From contig JAOZFZ010000001.1 of assembly GCA_027491945.1 (NCBI GenBank), forward strand, positions 1-64,000: 64,000 nucleotides of DNA. Reading direction: 5' to 3'. This stretch comes from Thermoproteota archaeon (GTDB lineage Archaea; Thermoproteota; Korarchaeia; JAOZGF01; JAOZFZ01). Under the pieces are notes generated by a model that saw nothing but the letters and a program-made list of their open reading frames with translations, was not told where the DNA came from and searched no databases. The translations under genes and the position numbers were made by a program. Below, piece after piece: positions 16,599 to 24,425 of this stretch. How positions within the stretch are numbered: the first letter of the stretch is position 1; every line of letters begins with the position of its first letter.

Positions 16599-16672
16599 CG
16601 GGCCCGGCGGGACTTGAACCCGCGTTCTTCGGCTCCGGAGGCCGACGTGTTCTCCATCTACACCACGGGCCC
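16599..16672 (-). tRNA. tRNA-Arg(CCG)
   Basis: Acceptor GGGCCCG/CGGGCCC, G73, D-arm GTGT/ACAC, anticodon arm TCGGC-CTCCGGA-GCCGA (CCG), no intron, 74 nt. Its first 15 nt contain the last codons and the TAG stop of pyrH on the same strand. Confidence 0.92.
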
Positions 16673-17356
16673 ATCTGTAGGTTTAATGAGTGTTCCAAAA
16701 TTTATTTCTCCCGAGATAACCTTTAAGAGGTTAGCTGGTTTTCTCCCATCCATAACAAAGATGGAGATTCCTGATCTCTCGGCTATGCGAAGAGAGACGG
16801 GATCAAAAAGTTCGTAATACCCGGGTTCAAATCTCTGTGTTTGAAGCAGGTGCAGAAGGTTGCGATGTGTAATAGCTTTCAGCCTTTTTGCATCCCGAGA
16901 GAACGTCGGATCTCTGTCGTAGACAGCATCCACACTTGTGCACTTCACTATAAGTTTTGCACCCGTTCTCTCAGCTAAAACTGCTGCAACAGCGTCTGTT
17001 GACTGTCCCGGAAACATTCCGCCCACCACAACAACCTTGAAGATTTTCGAGGCAACAACTGCCTCCTCTATTGATTTTGGAACTGCGGGGTAAGCTAGAT
17101 CTTTCAGTAAGGCTAAGAAAAGCAATGCATGAAGCCTTGTCGCTAAGATCCCTGCCTCGTCCCTTAGGGAATCATCTCCACCGAGTATTTTGATCAAGTT
17201 TGAGAACTCACGCGCTAACTCGCCTCCCCCTGTCACAACTACTATACGTTCCCCCCTCTTGGTAACCTCTCTGAGAACTGAAGCGTACTGCTGTAAAAGT
17301 GTTTCCCTCTCTTCAAGGGTAAAAATGAAGCCACCCACTTCAACAAGTAAAGGCAT
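16658..17356 (-). CDS. pyrH: UMP kinase (archaeal type)
   Basis: About 232 residues of the amino-acid-kinase fold. VVTGGGELARE binds phosphate, GGMFPGQSTDAVAA is the UMP site, and KCTSVDAVYDRDP plus FDPVSL..AERSGI are the ATP-side motifs. It phosphorylates UMP to UDP. The ATG at 17356 is preferred because GGTGAC lies just upstream; an in-frame alternative is 18 nt earlier. The final codons GGG CCC GTG GTG TAG are at the same time the 5' end of tRNA-Arg(CCG). Confidence 0.92.
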   Translation of the reverse strand: MPLLVEVGGFIFTLEERETLLQQYASVLREVTKRGERIVVVTGGGELAREFSNLIKILGGDDSLRDEAGILATRLHALLFLALLKDLAYPAVPKSIEEAVVASKIFKVVVVGGMFPGQSTDAVAAVLAERTGAKLIVKCTSVDAVYDRDPTFSRDAKRLKAITHRNLLHLLQTQRFEPGYYELFDPVSLRIAERSGISIFVMDGRKPANLLKVISGEINFGTLIKPTDGPVV

Positions 17357-17486
17357 GAGGTCACCCAATTGCAAGCTACAAGACTATTAAGCTACTCTGC
17401 CCATATCGGCATGCGGATTTAAAGGTTTGGCAGATTTCTCCTAAACCTGGCATGCCAAGACAAAGGATGCATGGAAAGTGTTTGCC

Positions 17487-18746
17487 ATGGCTGAAACAGC
17501 ATTATATGAGGAGTTGGTTTTTAGAAAGAGAGTTAGGGCCTTAGCCTCAATCCAAGGTTGGGGAACTGAGCTCATATCTCTGTATATCCCTCGTGGTAGG
17601 AACCTTGCGGATGTAATGAACTACCTAAAGAGCGAGTACGGGCAAGCCAGCAACATAAAGGACAAAATAACTAATAAGAATGTTAGAGCTTGCCTGCGGA
17701 CCATAATGCAGAGGTTGAAGATGATAAAGGAAGTACCGAAAAATGGGCTGGCCATTTTCTGTGGCGCCATCCCAACTTCAAATGCCAGAGGTACGGAGAA
17801 GATAGAGATACACCTTGTGGAGCCTATAGCCCCCCTAAAGGCCTTTATCTACAGGTGTGGAAATCAGTTTTTCCTTGAACCGCTGGAGAAAATGCTTCTT
17901 CCACGCCATATCTATGGTTTCATAGTGATAGATAGGGAAAAGGCCGTGGTTGGCTTGATAAAGGATGTCCATGTTGAAATCATGGGGAAGTATACATCAG
18001 GGGCCCCGGGAAAGCATAGAGCCGGAGGCCAGTCTCAACGAAGATTTGAAAGGCTGCGAGAGAAAATAATACTGGAGTATTTCCGCAGGGTTGGAGAACA
18101 CGCCACAAAGGTTTTTCGTTCGCACCCTCAAATCAAGGGAATAATTGTAGGTGGACCAGGTTTTGCAAAAGAAGACTTTCTAAAGGCAAATGCTCTCCCC
18201 TCTGATGTGAAGGCTAAGGTTGTCGGACTCGTTGATACTGGGTATGGGGGAGAGGAGGGAGTTAGAGAACTTATAGTGAAGGCAGGAGAGATAATAGCGG
18301 ACCTAATGGTGGCTAGGGAAAAGGAGATTGTGCAGGAATTCTTCGAAAAAGTGGTTAAGGAACCTAATATGGTGACATATGGATATAGAGAGGTCCTGGA
18401 TGCGTTAAAGGTCAGAGCTGTAGAAAGCCTCCTCCTGTCCGAAGGATTGACGCAAAGAAACATAAGGTTAACCTGCAAGCAATGCAAATATACGGAGGAA
18501 AAAATCCTAACAAAAGAGGATATTAACAAGCTGCACATAGCCAGCCCGTCCTGTCCAAGCTGTAATGCCCCAATGACGATCGAGAAAGAGGTAGAGTTAT
18601 TTGACGTCTTTGTTGAAGAGGCCAGAAAGAGCAATGCTAAGCTCCTGATAATCTCCACCGAAACAGAGGAAGGGCAACAGTTTCTGTCAGCCTTTAAAGG
18701 TGTAGGGGCAATTCTAAAGTATCCGCTTTACGAGGCTTCTTGGTAG
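17487..18746 (+). CDS. prf1: Peptide chain release factor aRF1
   Basis: About 419 residues, class 1 release factor of eRF1 type. The stop-codon decoding domain contains ASNIKDK (NIKS position, about 56-59, with Asp instead of Ser). GGQ lies in HRAGGQSQRRF (about 180-182). The C-terminal domain has a zinc-binding minidomain (CKQC..CPSC). It hydrolyses peptidyl-tRNA at all three stop codons. A GTG three codons upstream is a possible start. Confidence 0.96.
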   Translation: MAETALYEELVFRKRVRALASIQGWGTELISLYIPRGRNLADVMNYLKSEYGQASNIKDKITNKNVRACLRTIMQRLKMIKEVPKNGLAIFCGAIPTSNARGTEKIEIHLVEPIAPLKAFIYRCGNQFFLEPLEKMLLPRHIYGFIVIDREKAVVGLIKDVHVEIMGKYTSGAPGKHRAGGQSQRRFERLREKIILEYFRRVGEHATKVFRSHPQIKGIIVGGPGFAKEDFLKANALPSDVKAKVVGLVDTGYGGEEGVRELIVKAGEIIADLMVAREKEIVQEFFEKVVKEPNMVTYGYREVLDALKVRAVESLLLSEGLTQRNIRLTCKQCKYTEEKILTKEDINKLHIASPSCPSCNAPMTIEKEVELFDVFVEEARKSNAKLLIISTETEEGQQFLSAFKGVGAILKYPLYEASW

Positions 18747-18771
18747 GAATAAAGGGAAGAGAGCAAGATAG

Positions 18772-18854
18772 TGGACCGGGCGGGACTCGAACCCGCGTTC
18801 TCCGCCTCCTTCTTTAAACGCGAAGGCGGCGTGTTCCCTCTACACCACCGGCCC
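18772..18854 (-). tRNA. tRNA-Ala(CGC) with an 11-nt intron
   Basis: Acceptor GGGCCGG/CCGGTCC has the G3-U70 pair that marks tRNA-Ala, and A73. Stem CCGCC/GGCGG encloses TTCGCG, 11 nt and A, anticodon CGC. The D-arm (GTGT/ACAC) resembles the Arg tRNA here, so the G3-U70 pair was decisive. Confidence 0.82.
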
Positions 18855-18902
18855 ATCAAAGACTTTAAGGAAATGCCAGTTAGAGAACTGATGGGACGCG
18901 TT

Positions 18903-18914
18903 ATCTTTAAAAGG
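18903..18914 (+). promoter_or_regulatory. TATA box of tRNA-Ile(GAT)
   Basis: ATCTTTAAAAGG lies 34-45 nt upstream of the tRNA-Ile 5' end. Confidence 0.5.
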
Positions 18915-18947
18915 TTGACTTAGGGAACCAGGATCTGGTACAGGGTT

Positions 18948-19038
18948 GGGCCCGTGGCTCAGCCTGGTTAGAGCGTTCAGCGGCTAAAGCGCTCGGCTGA
19001 TAACCGAGAGGTCGCGGGTTCGAAGCCCGCCGGGCCCA
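18948..19038 (+). tRNA. tRNA-Ile(GAT) with intron between D-stem and anticodon stem
   Basis: Acceptor GGGCCCG/CGGGCCC, A73. The anticodon arm CTCGG-CTGATAA-CCGAG (GAT) is intact. Between the D-stem strand GAGC and the anticodon stem lie about 17 nt instead of one, implying a roughly 16-nt intron around position 26. Confidence 0.87.
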
Positions 19039-19046
19039 CTCATAAA

Positions 19047-20171
19047 ATGACGGGATGTATCGGCCGGGGACATGTCTTGATAGTCTGGTTTGACATCGTC
19101 AATGCCCCCCACGCCCGACTTTTCGCGCCGCTAATAAACTGGGTAAAGGGAACTAAGGGTCTGAAAACACTTGTAACAGCGCGCGAATATGGCTATCTAA
19201 CAGATCTATTGAAGTCTTATGGGTGTAAATTTGAGGTTATCGGCCAACATGGCGGTGGGGAAAAGAGAAGGAAGCTCACTGAAAGTATGAAAAGATTGAA
19301 AGAGCTTTACGATCTGATCTCCTCTATGGAAGACCTCGTACTCCTCTCAAAGGCGTCTCCGGAAGCCGTTTACATTGCATATCTCCTCAACATCCCGAGC
19401 TTCACGTCTTACGACAATGAGCACAATCAGGCTCTCTGTAGAATCACGTTTCCCGTTTCTAACGTGGTTTTCGTCCCGTCTGTCTTTCCGAGGGAAAGGT
19501 TAAGACGATATGGTGTTCTAGAGAGACAAACGGCATTCTTCGATGGTGTGTTTGAAGTGGCCCATGTAAAATGGGCCAAAATTTCAAAACGGGTATTAAC
19601 CGAGGTGGATGCCACACCTGAAGACAGGATAATTGTTGCAAGAACAGAACCCCTTCAAAGCTCTTATTTAGCGGGTTATGGGAGAACACTGCTCGTAGCG
19701 ATATTACAGGAGTTGTTCTCGCTACTTAGACCTAATGAGAAACCGAAAATCGTAGTGTTTCCGCGGGAGGAAAGAGAGAAGCTAGAGATAGTGAACCGAT
19801 TTGGGAGCAGCGTGTTCATCCCCGAGAGAGCCCTAGACACTCTAAGCCTCCTTTACTATTCAAGTGCCTTTCTAGGGGGTGGAGGAACGATGACAAGAGA
19901 GGCTGCAGTGATGGGTGTTCCAGCCATCTCATTCTATCCGGGAGCCCAGCTTGCCGTTACGGAGAGACTGATCGAAATGGGTTTGATAAAGCATAGCTTA
20001 GATAAGCGTGAAATAGCCAGAATTTTAAGAAGCCTGATCCGGTCGCCAAAAAGAGCTCCAAGAGAGGTTCAGAGGCTTGAGGACCCCCTCTACAAGATGG
20101 TATTGTGGGTAAGAGAGCAAAGCTGTCTAAATATACCATACGGCGAGGGAGTTAAACCCATTGACATATAG
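19047..20171 (+). CDS. DUF354 family, glycosyltransferase/epimerase-like
   Basis: A 374-residue member of DUF354 (COG1817), related in fold to UDP-GlcNAc 2-epimerase and MurG-type GT-B proteins. The N-terminal WFDIVNAPHARLF and the C-terminal GGGGTMTREAAVMGVPAIS are typical. The ATG lies 8 nt after tRNA-Ile. A TTG at 19077 would put the start closer to the conserved strand. It converges on the oxidoreductase gene of the neighbouring glycan cluster and is probably part of surface glycan biosynthesis; the substrate is unknown. Confidence 0.75.
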   Translation: MTGCIGRGHVLIVWFDIVNAPHARLFAPLINWVKGTKGLKTLVTAREYGYLTDLLKSYGCKFEVIGQHGGGEKRRKLTESMKRLKELYDLISSMEDLVLLSKASPEAVYIAYLLNIPSFTSYDNEHNQALCRITFPVSNVVFVPSVFPRERLRRYGVLERQTAFFDGVFEVAHVKWAKISKRVLTEVDATPEDRIIVARTEPLQSSYLAGYGRTLLVAILQELFSLLRPNEKPKIVVFPREEREKLEIVNRFGSSVFIPERALDTLSLLYYSSAFLGGGGTMTREAAVMGVPAISFYPGAQLAVTERLIEMGLIKHSLDKREIARILRSLIRSPKRAPREVQRLEDPLYKMVLWVREQSCLNIPYGEGVKPIDI

Positions 20172-20191
20172 GGGGTAACGCGTGCAGAATA

Positions 20192-21187
20192 CTATCCGAG
20201 CACGCGATCTATCCACGAGTACGTTAGAGGCACTGTTTTCTCTTCGCGAGATGATTCAAGCATTTTCTCGGCTATATAGAGGGCTATTAAGCCGTCCCTA
20301 CCAGTTACTCTTGGGGCCTCTAATCCCATTGAAACCCGCGCAAAGTGACGGAGTTCCTCCTTTAGGGGCTCAGACCACCTAACCTGGGGGTGTATCTCAA
20401 CTCTACCTTCCTCTGTGTATTTCTCTATTTTTATGGACCTAGCAGGGTCGTCAAAGTGGATTATTCCATTTTCACCGGTGATTATAACTTGCCTGACCTT
20501 ACTAGGGGAGAGCCAATTGGCCTCTATAAAGCAGTAAAGGCCATTTTGAAGTTTGAGAAGCGATGTTAAGTGATCCTCCATGGGATATCTGACCTTTCCG
20601 GCATAGGCATGTACTTCAATAGGCTCTTGAGAGAACAAGTAGCGTATGAGGTCAATGTCATGGATCGCAAGATCTTTAACGACGCCAATATCGGATATCC
20701 TGGTGAATATCATCCCTAGACGGCGAAATGAGGCGACAAGAGGTTTACCAATCATGCTTGACCTCAAGAGCCGTGCAATTTCGTTCACTCCAGAGTTAAA
20801 CCTCATTATGTGACCAACCATCAGGGTCAGATTTCTCCTTTCTGCCTCCTTTATCGTCCTAATGGCCTCCTTTACGCTTGCAGCAAGAGGCTTCTCTACC
20901 AAAACATGTTTCTCGGCTTTAATTGCCTGCAAAGCGAGTTCACTGTGAGTTCTTGTCGGAGTTGCTATCGTTAAGGCATCAACATCTGATTGATCAAGAA
21001 GATCCTCAATACACGTATAGGTTTTCACACCAAATAGCCTCTGCGCAAGTTGTAATCGTTCTATGTTTGTGTCTGCAACTGCAACGGCCCTTACCTCCCC
21101 TAACTCGCTGAAAGCTCTTAAATGGTTTATGCCCCAGTTGCCTACCCCAACAACTCCTACTTTGAGCCTTTTAGCCCTCAGTGCCAT
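20192..21187 (-). CDS. Gfo/Idh/MocA-family oxidoreductase (nucleotide-sugar dehydrogenase-like)
   Basis: About 331 residues. The Rossmann fold begins KVGVVGVGNWGINH; the catalytic EKP motif is in HVLVEKPLA; a Gfo/Idh C-terminal alpha-beta domain follows, with the conserved DLAIHDIDLIRYL (Asp and His near the substrate). Such enzymes oxidise the sugar of UDP-GlcNAc-like substrates. It overlaps the small membrane-protein gene by about 10 nt and is third in a minus-strand glycan operon. A GTG five codons upstream is an alternative start. Confidence 0.82.
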   Translation of the reverse strand: MALRAKRLKVGVVGVGNWGINHLRAFSELGEVRAVAVADTNIERLQLAQRLFGVKTYTCIEDLLDQSDVDALTIATPTRTHSELALQAIKAEKHVLVEKPLAASVKEAIRTIKEAERRNLTLMVGHIMRFNSGVNEIARLLRSSMIGKPLVASFRRLGMIFTRISDIGVVKDLAIHDIDLIRYLFSQEPIEVHAYAGKVRYPMEDHLTSLLKLQNGLYCFIEANWLSPSKVRQVIITGENGIIHFDDPARSIKIEKYTEEGRVEIHPQVRWSEPLKEELRHFARVSMGLEAPRVTGRDGLIALYIAEKMLESSREEKTVPLTYSWIDRVLG

Positions 21188-21426
21188 CTCCTTCGCTCCC
21201 ACTCAAACACCCTCTTTGTTAGTTTATACCAAAGGGTTAACCAGCCAGCTATTATGCCGATTGATAGAAGTATTTTAATCACGGCGTTAAGGAAAATTAC
21301 TATGTAACACCTGCTGTTTGCCACGGTCAAAGGGACTATGAAATGGTATATTAGCCATACTCCGAAGAGTAGACTAAGCCAGACGAAGATGACAAGAAGG
21401 AAGAGGATCGCATGAATTCTCTCCAA
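21178..21426 (-). CDS. Small membrane protein of glycan operon
   Basis: 82 residues with two strongly hydrophobic segments (about 4-32 and 40-68) and a basic C-terminus (FEWERRRWH). The family is unknown. A TTG start is preceded by GGTGATCGGTGAG. It sits between the phosphotransferase and the oxidoreductase, so an accessory role in lipid-linked sugar synthesis is possible. Confidence 0.55.
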   Translation of the reverse strand: MERIHAILFLLVIFVWLSLLFGVWLIYHFIVPLTVANSRCYIVIFLNAVIKILLSIGIIAGWLTLWYKLTKRVFEWERRRWH

Positions 21427-21443
21427 GTCGGCTCACCGATCAC

Positions 21444-22448
21444 CTATACTGGGATTAGCAATGAGGTTAGTATAGCTAGGCAACTTGAGAAGGCCATAAG
21501 TAAAAATATTGTTTTTACAACTTCCTGCTCCTTTAGGGGTTTACTACCAACTATAAGCCCCACTAAAGTTATAGGAATTCCCTCCTCCCTTGAAATGGAA
21601 ATTTCACCACCTTCCGTGAGAAGTGTCGGGCGCTTTACCTTTCTGTGCTCACTAAGCCCTGCAGTGCTTACTATATAAAACCCGTTCATAACTACCGGTA
21701 TAAGGGCAACTAGATATTCAAATTCAACCTTTCCTAGTATTGCTAGTGCTGTCATAATGGCTCCTGTAGACAGAGAGCCAGTGTCACCCCCGAAGACCTT
21801 TGCTGGATACCTATTGTACCTGAAGTATGCAGCAAGGGGAGCTAAAAGCGGGGGGGCTAAATAGACAACGTCAACATCACCGGATATAAGCCCACAGATA
21901 ACCATTGACGAGATAACGATTATTGATATACCCGGCATAACCCCGTTTAGAACGTCAATGAGGTTTATGGCGTTCGCACCAACCGTTATTAGGATAAAGA
22001 GAGAGAGAGGGTAGATTATAGTGAGACGAGTTGAACCAATGAAAGGTAGCTCAAGTCTTGGGCTGAAGGCAGAAGATGTAAGGATGGGTAAAGCGCTTAA
22101 CAGCAGCAATAGAGGTTTTTCCTTTCCTCCGAGCGTTATAACGTCATCCATAAGACCTATAACCCCCGCTATGACTCCCACACAAGCAAGAGCTAAAAAA
22201 TGGGGGGCTATTCTTGGAAAAAGTATAGAGGAAAGAGAGAGGCCTAAAGTATATCCAAAAAGGAGAATGATGCCCCCCATCTCTGCTACTCTTGGCTTAT
22301 CTCGCTTATGGACATCTATACCGATTATTCCCTTCTCCTTGGCTTTGGCGATATATCTAGAGAGGAGTAGCTCCACTACTGTATACTGAAGTAAAATTAA
22401 GGGGACTAGCTTTAGGAGAATTGAAGTTGCATCTAAGAAAAAGGACAT
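21444..22448 (-). CDS. UDP-HexNAc-1-phosphate transferase (MraY/WecA/Alg7 family), paralogue A
   Basis: 334 residues, about ten transmembrane helices. Signature loops of the polyprenyl-phosphate HexNAc-1-P transferase family are present: DVHKRDKPRVAEMGG, LMDDVITLGGKEK, NAINLIDVLNG and KVFGGDTGSLS. It starts lipid-linked oligosaccharide synthesis by moving a sugar-1-phosphate to dolichol phosphate. The loops are of the WecA-like type (LID, GGDTGS), unlike the neighbour. A TATA-like box about 17-26 nt before the ATG suggests a leaderless transcript. Confidence 0.85.
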   Translation of the reverse strand: MSFFLDATSILLKLVPLILLQYTVVELLLSRYIAKAKEKGIIGIDVHKRDKPRVAEMGGIILLFGYTLGLSLSSILFPRIAPHFLALACVGVIAGVIGLMDDVITLGGKEKPLLLLLSALPILTSSAFSPRLELPFIGSTRLTIIYPLSLFILITVGANAINLIDVLNGVMPGISIIVISSMVICGLISGDVDVVYLAPPLLAPLAAYFRYNRYPAKVFGGDTGSLSTGAIMTALAILGKVEFEYLVALIPVVMNGFYIVSTAGLSEHRKVKRPTLLTEGGEISISREEGIPITLVGLIVGSKPLKEQEVVKTIFLLMAFSSCLAILTSLLIPV

Positions 22449-22464
22449 ATGGAACCGCCAAACA

Positions 22465-22474
22465 CTTTTATAAG
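22465..22474. promoter_or_regulatory. Shared TATA element between the two transferase genes
   Basis: CTTTTATAAG is a perfect inverted repeat and reads as a TATA box on both strands. On the minus strand it is centred about 22 nt from the ATG (leaderless). On the plus strand it lies about 53-62 nt before the start at 22527. Confidence 0.5.
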
Positions 22475-22526
22475 CCTACACCGGCACAAGAAGCCTCACA
22501 GGTTCAACATTAAAAAGGTTTTAGTT

Positions 22527-23531
22527 ATGGAGGGTCAAGGGCTTACAACAATAATCTGGATCTCCACGTTTTTTTCGGCATCACTCGCAGTGTCTTACCT
22601 CCTAACTCTTGGAATAAGCAGAAGCAGAGTACTAAAGACCTTTCTACTACCCGACCTACATAAACCTGAGAGGCAACTAGTTCCAGGGCTTGGAGGATTA
22701 GCACCTATGCTCGCAACCATCCTGTTAGGATCGATTTGGGCATTAAGGTGCAAAAACACGGAAAACATCCTCTTAACTATCACTACGGCCTCTATAATCG
22801 GGTTTCTTGGCCTTATGGATGACGTAATATCCCTGAAAAAGGAGGAAAAAGTTATCTCTGTAGCGTTAGTTGTAACCCCATTAGTGATGGGTGTTTTACA
22901 GCAAACCCACGTCTCTCAATGTGGAGAAATGCTTATAGCACCTGTGCTTTTCGTTTTGATCGCCTCGGCATTTATCGTTAACGCAACAAACACACTCGCC
23001 GGTTTTAATGGCATTGAAGCAGGGTTATCATCCATCATAGCAGCGTTTCTATTAGTAGCATCAAGAGGAATGGCAGATTACGCTCCATTAATTGCTATAT
23101 TCCTAGGGGCTACCCTCGGCTTCCTCATTTTGAACTTCTATCCAGCTAAAATATTCCCAAGTAATGTGGGTAGCTTCTTTTTTGGAGGATTTTTGGCATC
23201 ATATTCCATCCTAGTGAACCGTATAGCGATAACTCTATTACTCTTCATTCCTCACCTTGTGGATTTTCTGCTTAAGCTAGGAATAGGGCTGGAATGCAGG
23301 GAAAAGAGGCACGCACTCATTAATGCGAATGGGCGCTTAGTCCCGCCAGACTATCGCTCACTGCTGGCAGTTCTAATAAACAGGCTTAAACCAACAGAAC
23401 GATCTCTCGTACTGGTTATGTATTCCATAGAGGCTGTTTTAGCAGTTTTGGTGGCCATCAGCCTCCCAGCAATAGAGATATGGCTAGAAGAAAATGTAGG
23501 CTTTCTGCTCCTCCCATTTCACCCGGAATAG
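22527..23531 (+). CDS. UDP-HexNAc-1-phosphate transferase (AglH/Alg7-like), paralogue B
   Basis: About 334 residues, multi-pass membrane protein of the same family as its divergent neighbour. LHKPERQLVPGLGG, LMDDVISLKKEEK, NATNTLAGFNGIEAG and IFPSNVGSFFFGG are the archaeal/eukaryotic GPT-type loops (LAGFNG, NVGS). The frame is open to an ATG at 22449, but that would abut the divergent ATG and precede the TATA box, so 22527 is chosen. The two paralogues have different catalytic-loop styles and so probably different sugars or different lipid acceptors. Confidence 0.85.
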   Translation: MEGQGLTTIIWISTFFSASLAVSYLLTLGISRSRVLKTFLLPDLHKPERQLVPGLGGLAPMLATILLGSIWALRCKNTENILLTITTASIIGFLGLMDDVISLKKEEKVISVALVVTPLVMGVLQQTHVSQCGEMLIAPVLFVLIASAFIVNATNTLAGFNGIEAGLSSIIAAFLLVASRGMADYAPLIAIFLGATLGFLILNFYPAKIFPSNVGSFFFGGFLASYSILVNRIAITLLLFIPHLVDFLLKLGIGLECREKRHALINANGRLVPPDYRSLLAVLINRLKPTERSLVLVMYSIEAVLAVLVAISLPAIEIWLEENVGFLLLPFHPE

Positions 23532-23564
23532 TAAGTAAAGGAGAGGGTATTCGAATTAAGGAAA

Positions 23565-23575
23565 ATTTTAAAATT
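23565..23575 (+). promoter_or_regulatory. TATA box of the tRNA-Arg(CCT)/Leu(TAA) pair
   Basis: An AT-rich block (ATTTTAAAATT) lies about 40-50 nt upstream of tRNA-Arg(CCT). Confidence 0.45.
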
Positions 23576-23614
23576 AAAGGAAGCTAAATTGGCATGTCGG
23601 AGGCTGCTACAGAA

Positions 23615-23701
23615 GGGCCCGTAGCGTAGTAAGGATAACGCGTCGGCCTCCTACCTAGTGAAGAAAGCCGAAGAACGCGGGTTCAAGTCCCGCCGGGCCC
23701 G
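23615..23701 (+). tRNA. tRNA-Arg(CCT) with a 13-nt intron
   Basis: Acceptor GGGCCCG/CGGGCCC, G73. Stem TCGGC/GCCGA encloses CTCCTA, about 13 nt, and A, anticodon CCT. Confidence 0.87.
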
Positions 23702-23711
23702 CTTCCATAGG

Positions 23712-23807
23712 GCGGGGGTTGCCGAGCCAGGTCAAAGGCGCCAGACTTAAGATCTTGGAGAGATCTGGTGGAATAGTCCTTCGTGGGTTCGAATCCCACC
23801 CCCCGCA
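23712..23807 (+). tRNA. tRNA-Leu(TAA) with an 11-nt intron
   Basis: Class II Leu tRNA, 96 nt. Stem CCAGA pairs with the later TCTGG only after removing about 11 nt (ATCTTGGAGAG) following CTTAAG. The anticodon is TAA. The body is nearly identical to Leu(CAA) at 14581. Confidence 0.87.
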
Positions 23808-23877
23808 TGGGAGAGCATAGGAGTAAACTTTAAAACAAGTTGACAGGCCCTTCAATATGAAGAATGGGGGATACAGG

Positions 23878-23950
23878 AGCCCCGTGGTGTAGTGGCCAAG
23901 CATGGCGGACTTTGGATCCGCTGACCCCGGTTCGAATCCGGGCGGGGCTA
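23878..23950 (+). tRNA. tRNA-Gln(TTG)
   Basis: Acceptor AGCCCCG/CGGGGCT, A73, anticodon arm GCGGA-CTTTGGA-TCCGC (TTG). 73 nt without intron. Confidence 0.93.
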
Positions 23951-23957
23951 TACAGAT

Positions 23958-24076
23958 GGGCCCGTGGCTCAGCCTGGTTAGAGCGCTTGCCTTATAAGGG
24001 CGTGGCGCCCTTTGCAGGCCGCGCTCACTACAGCTAAGAGAGCAAGAGGTCGCGGGTTCGAAGCCCGCCGGGCCCA
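23958..24076 (+). tRNA. tRNA-Ile(TAT) with a ~45-nt intron
   Basis: The acceptor and D-arm are identical in pattern to tRNA-Ile(GAT) at 18948 (GGGCCCGTGGCTCAGCC...). Stem CTTGC/GCAAG encloses CTTATA, about 45 nt of intron, and A. The anticodon is TAT, reading AUA directly. The intron contains the hairpin AGGGCG-TGG-CGCCCT. Confidence 0.87.
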
Positions 24077-24140
24077 CCTCAATACTACCGGCAATTCTAG
24101 TACGGTATGGGTTGATCTCGAAGAGAGAACTGAGAGTAGA

Positions 24141-24155
24141 GTATAATTTAAATAG
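24141..24155 (+). promoter_or_regulatory. TATA box of initiator tRNA-Met
   Basis: GTATAATTTAAATAG lies about 45-59 nt upstream of the initiator tRNA gene. Confidence 0.5.
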
Positions 24156-24199
24156 TCACAAGCTGGCCTTGTATATACAGTTGGGCAAAGCTATATGGA

Positions 24200-24298
24200 A
24201 GCGGGGTGGGGCAGCCAGGTTAGCCCGCGGGGCTCATATCATCCCTTTTTAAGGTGTAAGAGACCCCGAGGTCAGTGGTTCAAATCCACTCCCCGCTA
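24200..24298 (+). tRNA. Initiator tRNA-Met(CAT) with intron
   Basis: The A1-U72 pair (AGCGGGG/CCCCGCT), D-arm GGGC..GCCC and the G-C-rich anticodon stem CGGGG/CCCCG are initiator features. The loop CTCATA is followed by about 24 nt of intron and A. The anticodon is CAT. Confidence 0.88.
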
Positions 24299-24407
24299 CC
24301 ATATTCCTATATTATGTTTGCGGGCTGATCTGGCGCCTAGAATTACATGTCACTTGCTGCCATGTGGCACCTTATGTGGAACAAGTAGAACTGCCCTCTT
24401 TATGTGA

Positions 24408-24425
24408 CTCTTAAGATCTTAAGAG
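24408..24425. repeat. Perfect 18-nt palindrome
   Basis: CTCTTAAGATCTTAAGAG is a perfect inverted repeat without spacer. It may be a dimeric regulator site or part of a transcription end. No matching copy was noticed elsewhere in the window. Confidence 0.6.

Noticed and set aside
17478..18746. NIKS motif of aRF1 changed to NIKD as evidence of codon reassignment
   Set aside because: The Ser position varies in archaeal aRF1 proteins (for example NIKL in Crenarchaeota), and TAA, TAG and TGA all end genes here, so no recoding is indicated.
18772..18854. tRNA at 18.8 kb read as tRNA-Arg(TCG) because of its Arg-like D-arm
   Set aside because: The stem CCGCC/GGCGG places CGC in the anticodon, and the acceptor has the G3-U70 pair diagnostic of tRNA-Ala.
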